From assembly GCA_019454045.1 (NCBI GenBank), contig SKCR01033444.1, positions 36,857 through 100,856 on the forward strand: 64,000 nucleotides of DNA, given 5' to 3'. Numbering within the stretch: the first letter of the stretch is position 1; every line of letters starts with the position of its first letter. The position numbers and the translations under genes were made by a program. The notes under the pieces are model-generated. The model was given only the letters and a program-made list of their open reading frames with translations, searched no databases and was not told the origin of the DNA. Below are positions 59,307-64,000 of the stretch, in pieces. This stretch comes from Zanthoxylum bungeanum (taxonomy: Eukaryota > Streptophyta > Magnoliopsida > Sapindales > Rutaceae).

Positions 59307-61622
59307 TGTAGACACTGCATTTTTTACATATAAGCCCAATGATGAGCCTCGTATGCAGGCACTACCCCATAAATTACGGAAGTCGCAGGAAACGAACGTC
59401 GGAAGGGAAAAATTCAAGAAATAATTACATCAACAAATTTAACTCGCTAATTGGCCTCGGGTTCACCCGATTAGTCTCTGTTTTAAAATAATAAGCCTCG
59501 GCCCAAAACCCCTACAAACCATCCAAAGCCCATTTCACCCAAAGCCCAATCCAAAAATAATTAAAACATTTAAAACATATGTCACAAATTAAATTAAATA
59601 AATCAAATCAAATCTCCTTCATAAATTAAATAAATCAAATAAAATCTTCTTCCGAAATTAAATAAATCAAATCAAATCTTCTTCCAAATTAAATATATTC
59701 CCCATCAATTACACAATATCTTTTCCGTATAACAAACTAATTAAATATATCTCTCATTATTGCATGATCCTTGTTTCCTTCCCATACATGGAAAACCCTA
59801 ACCCACTCTTATAAAAAGACACACAAACCAAACCCTTAGACCCCTAGAGCACAATTCATCAACAAACACACGCCCCCCTCTCTTCCCTTCACACTCGACT
59901 CTCTCACTCATAGACGCAGCCAAAAAACCAATAAACACACACACACCTCACACCTCACTCACACACTCAACCGACTCAAAAAGAAGACACACAAATTGAC
60001 ACACAACCAAGAAACACATCAACAAACCCCTAGACTCAAGGCAAGACACTCTCATTGGCCCTAACTCTCACGTAAACAACACACAAAAATAAACCCTGAA
60101 GCTCTCGGCCTTGGCCTTCTCTCTCTCACTCATCTATCTCCCTCTTTATAACAAACAACTCACACAAAGATAATAACCCTTATCCATCAGCGTGGATAAA
60201 CCAACAAATAGCCAAGTCATTCATGGCTACTCTTTAATCTCTAATCAGCCTCACGCTCTTCTCCCCTCCACTCACAAAACCACAAACCATTACCCCACTA
60301 ACCTACATTGGCCACCAAACAAGAAGCTAACTATTCAGCCCTCCACTCACCAACGTGAACCACACTCAAAGCCAATAAACTGAGAACAGTAACCCTCACC
60401 AATCCAAACCCTAGCCCTTCAACCAGTTGAAACCCTAAATACACCCAAATTCACGCCAAACAAGCAGCCCTAAACACACCCAAATTCACGCCAAATAGCA
60501 GCCCTAAACACACCCAAATTCATGCCAAACAGTAGCCCTAAACACACCCAAATTCACGTCAAACAGCAGCCCCAAATAGCCCCAAATTCATGCCAAATAG
60601 CAGCCCCAAACAGCCTCTAAATACCATAAACTGCACCCCTAAAACAGTCGCTAAATCACCAAAAAACTGCACCCTAAAACATTCTAAAAACAGCAGCAAA
60701 AACATAGAAAACAACAGCCTAAAGCATTGAAGCAACGAAGGAAAATATTGAACCAGTGAACCGGAGGAGTTACGGAACATTAACCCTTCTGACGGCCGCG
60801 TAACGCACTTCCAAGAGGCGACTTAAAAGGTAAGCCCTGAAGGCATCCTTTTATTTACTCTTGTTCATCTTTTTTAATTATTTATTAGTATTTCTTCACA
60901 TGCGCATTGTTATTTCATGTATGTTGTTGTTGTTAGATGAATGATTATATGCTATCTCTCGTGGTATATCGGATGGAAACCCAGACGTAAATTTCATATC
61001 CGAATCCGAATAGACAGTAGTGCGGTCTGAACTTGGGATACAACTACAGGTACTACTTGAGAAACACACATATTTTGTTTTATCTAATCTTGTGTTTATC
61101 CATGGTTCATTAAAATAGCACGTTATCTCCATGCATGATTTAGTTATTTCTTTCGCGTTAGGAACCTAATTGTATCTCTTCAATGTTTATGTTTATACAA
61201 TTATTATTTTTTCATATTTTCGCATCTATCAACTTAATGTGTTCATGAGATTGCGTGCTTCCTTTTATTTTATTTACTTCTATGCATGCAAAGTTAGATG
61301 TAGGTTTTACTCCTATGTATGCAAACTTAGATATATGTTGTATGCAAACTTAGACATGGGTTATTCTTGCATGTGTCTGTTGCGTAGACTTGGTTATATT
61401 ATTGCGTGAATCCGTTCATTACAAGTGGCATAAGTAAGGGACCATTCTGAACCCAACGGTTTGAGGTATTCCTTTGCCAGGGGTGAGTGCGGCCTTAAAT
61501 CATTTCCCAGTTCACACTGGGTGACGACTCCATTATTCTCTGGTTTAGTCCCCATCGGGCTACTCCGTACTCCCGATCGGGCCGCAAGCCCGGGACAGCG
61601 TCACCGATTTCTGTGTCCTATA
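59307..61622 (+). mobile_element. F 3' LTR
   Basis: 2,316 bp, from TGTAGACACTGCATT to TGTGTCCTATA; the final CA has become TA (the 5' LTR ends CCTACA). It contains AT-rich ~35-bp repeats at 59588-59695. What follows (GTGGG...) is H. Confidence 0.85.
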
Positions 61623-62027
61623 GTGGGAAAAATGAGTTGATTAATATTTTGTTAACTGTGTATATGGAAAATGGTAAATATAATTAGAGAATTTACTTAT
61701 TCGGTAATTTAGAAAGAAAGAAAACAACTAGTAACTTGGAGTAGAAGTTTCACCTGCTTAATCACTAACTTCTTTATTCTCTTTTCTCATGTCTTTTTGT
61801 TTTTGTGTGCATTAGTTTTATTATCCTTTTACTTTTGTAAAATATTTGTGGGTCTCATTGCTGTAAGCCCTCACGAGACGACAACTCGTCGACTAGGGAC
61901 ACCTAGGGGTTTAAAGGCTTATTGCATATGCTAAATGCAACCGTGATCCCAACGAAAGTGGCTTAGCTTTATGTTATTTTATTTTGTGTTTTTCTCGAGG
62001 ACTAGCAAAATGTTAGATTTGGGGGAG
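61623..62027 (+). mobile_element. Element H: 3' tail of a gypsy-like element
   Basis: About 400 bp without a gene, ending CTCGAGGACTAGCAAAATG then TTAGATTTGGGGGAG. Plant gypsy elements often end in a GAGGACGAGCAA-like stretch and a TTTGGGGG tract before the 3' LTR. F would have inserted in this tail; the expected duplication is GTGGG (61623-61627). Confidence 0.6.
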
Positions 62028-62270
62028 TGATGATTGGTAAATGTATCACTATTTCCCACTCATTTGACCTAATATTTTGTATAGTTTCTTGAGTTTTATG
62101 AATATTTTGATGTGTTTTGTGTTATTTTATAGATAAAGAAAGTTTCAGGACATACTGGAGGTGATTTTGGGCCAAAACAGTGAAAAATGACAACAAAGGG
62201 CAAACATATAATTTGGCTCGTCACGAAGCGTGGCCTGTGCTAACTTGCACCGCTTCATGCTAAAATGTGT

Positions 62271-62650
62271 CATGCCACGTGTCAAAATTTGAGAAGTCGG
62301 CTAACATGCCCCATATGCTAACGTGTGTTGTGCCACGTGTCAACATCATATGAGATCTGCTAACGTGCACCGTGCCACATGTCATCATCCTATGGTGCCG
62401 ATAATCTCCATCGCCACGTGTCGCTAATATTTCATCCACGTGTCAGCCACGTAGGCGTCCACATCAGCAACATGCCAAGTCAATTTGCCATGTGTCAGCC
62501 ACGTCATCATCACCCAATCATTACGTGCCATGTGTCACAATCTTATGGTCCTGACAATCGACAGCGCCATGTCAGCGCCACGTCAGCATAATTATTGAGG
62601 TAATCATCCAAAATGCCACGTCAGCAGATAAGAATCCGAAGCAGCCCAGC
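62271..62650 (+). promoter_or_regulatory. CACGTG and CCACGTCA motif cluster in H's LTR
   Basis: Four exact CACGTGTC boxes (cores 62276, 62334, 62415 and 62437) and many variants (CCACATGTCA, CCATGTGTCA, CCACGTCAGC) in 380 bp. In plants the CACGTG core is bound by bZIP and bHLH factors and is found in ABA- and light-responsive promoters. The cluster lies 70-450 bp upstream of the TATA box. Confidence 0.65.
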
Positions 62651-62720
62651 GACTGACATGTGGCAGCATCGCGACATAAGAGCAATTCACGCGTCGCGAT
62701 GCGTGAGGCTTATCGACCCC

Positions 62721-62727
62721 TATAAAT
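62721..62727 (+). promoter_or_regulatory. TATA box of H's LTR
   Basis: TATAAAT in CCCCTATAAATTCAGC, about 70 bp after the last CCACGTCAGC motif. It is the only such box with GC-rich flanks in this LTR. Confidence 0.6.
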
Positions 62728-63000
62728 TCAGCTCGAAATTTCAGTTTCAGATGTACCTTCCTATTTGAATTCAATGATGTAAATAAGGAGTTTGTATCTA
62801 GTTTTTTTTAAATTTCAGTTTTGTAATTAATTTTATTTACTTTCTGTAATAGTAATTTACTTTCTTTACTTTTTCAGTTTTTACTATTCAGCTATGAGGA
62901 GTTAACTTCCCTCTGCTAGGGTGAAAGGTAAAATTTTTATTACTGCTATTTAGATTAATCTCCCTTAATTATAATATATTCACTATTTAAAATTTGACTT

Positions 63001-63212
63001 AACAAGGATACCGCTATATTGGTCGGTTGGTAATTAATTATAAACAGGTTTTAATCTGACTAAGCATGGATACCGTCTGGTTGGCCGGTTGGTAATTACC
63101 GCCTATATGGCTGGTTTATTGACAAATAATGATACCGCCTTTATGGTCGGTTGGACTTAATTTGACTTAATCAGATTACCGCCTATATGGCTGGTTGGTA
63201 ATATCACACAAG
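63001..63212. repeat. Degenerate GATACCGCC...GGTTGGTAAT repeats in H's LTR
   Basis: About six imperfect copies of (GG)ATACCGCCTATATGG followed by (T/C)CGGTTGGTAATTA, spaced 30-50 bp. Confidence 0.7.
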
Positions 63213-64000
63213 TTAATATATTATATTAAGGGAGATATCTAAAATAGTAGTGATAAAAGTATATCCTCTAGCCCTAGCATTTTATTTTATTGTAATTTTC
63301 TTTATTTACTTTTCAGCATTTTACTTTATGTCTTATATTTTATTTAAGTTTGTCGTAACTAAGTTAGTTATCTTTGGTTGTGATGAATTCCAATAACACC
63401 GGTTTATAAAGGGTTATTTTATAGTTTGGGTAATATAAAGGTTTACTTATTAATTCTTAAGCTTAGTGCTTCTTGTTAACTGGCCATTAATAAGATTGAT
63501 CTGGTAAACTTAAAATAAACTTGACAAAGGAATTTTAGGATTTAGCCCTAGACTTAATAGCTTACGATCTTCCTTGAGGATAGATAACCCTTTAATAGAT
63601 TTCCTTACAGGATAGACATGTACATGTCCGGCGGGGGCAGCCATAATTGGAACTTAATCTTAATAAATCCAGGTAATTTGGTTGACATAGACATATGGTT
63701 CAATTGGGTTATACTGGGTATTTGCATCTGACCATCGACAGAGGCTTTGCATAATTTCGTGTTCCTGGTTAGTAAACCGAAATATTACGCAAACATGAAA
63801 TAACCACTTCATCTTAAAAGATAATGGAAGAAATCACAACCCTGTATAGTCTTATAAATTTGAATTTTCCTCAACCTACTTTCGCGCAATTTTATTTATT
63901 TTTTTAAGTTTAAAGTCATCACATAATCAATCAATCAATCTGTTAGATACTAGTAATCATTTAGCCTCATAAAAATTAATATCTTAGATTTGAAGTCCTC

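Larger units (their letters stand above)
62028..64000 (+). mobile_element. H 3' LTR, runs out of the window
   Basis: Starts TGATGATTGGTAAATG after the purine tract. It contains the G-box cluster, a TATA box at 62721 and short repeats near 63000-63212. I cannot place its 3' end. From about 63250 to 64000 I see no gene and no structure that I can name. Confidence 0.55.

Overview
This window is retrotransposon DNA from a flowering plant, most likely a eudicot. I base that on Ty1/copia polyproteins, initiator-Met-tRNA primer sites, Tat/Ogre-like Ty3/gypsy primer sites and AT-rich repeat-laden LTRs. I see no host gene, rRNA, tRNA or CRISPR array. Almost every base fits into a nest of LTR retrotransposons inserted into one another. 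Element letters below are mine.

Layout from outside to inside. H is a gypsy-like element on the + strand; its 3' tail and 3' LTR lie at 61623-64000. F is a non-coding Tat/Ogre-like element (53632-61622, +) and appears to sit inside H. G is a gypsy-like element (tail and 3' LTR 52650-53631, +) and appears to sit inside F's 5' LTR. D is a copia element on the - strand (45324-52649) that sits against G. E is a second non-coding Tat/Ogre-like element on the - strand, from 45323 leftward past base 1, and it interrupts D in its reverse transcriptase. B is a copia element (6661-30175, +, target duplication CCTCG) inside E's internal minisatellite. A (8265-22354, +, duplication CCTTA) is inside B's 5' LTR. 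C (32813-43218, +, duplication GGAGG) is inside E's 5' LTR. The end of one more copia LTR, Z (1-213), abuts E's 3' LTR array. This gives up to seven levels (H>F>G>D>E>B>A). The missing left halves of D, G, F and H are predicted to lie left of base 1.

Protein remnants. Only B (23922-27865, +) and D (45324-48544, -) retain recognisable gag-protease-integrase-reverse transcriptase stretches, and both are broken by stops and frameshifts. A and C belong to a non-autonomous family related to D. Their gag-pol is heavily decayed, and the reverse-transcriptase YVDD segment is missing from all three copies of the internal region, yet C's two LTRs are almost identical. They must have been copied in trans.

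Repeats. E's LTR contains a tandem array of a ~175-bp unit: about 18 copies at 214-3427 in one LTR but only about 4.5 (32414-32812 plus 43219-43600) in the other. The internal regions of E and F hold two blocks of 28-45-bp minisatellites and no coding sequence, followed by a conserved block with a perfect CAG/GTAAGT splice-donor-like site just before the polypurine tract. LTRs of the A/C/D family carry a row of short hairpins and a cluster of GTCAC(A/T)T motifs. The leaders carry four copies of an 18-base motif. H's LTR carries four CACGTG boxes upstream of a TATA box.
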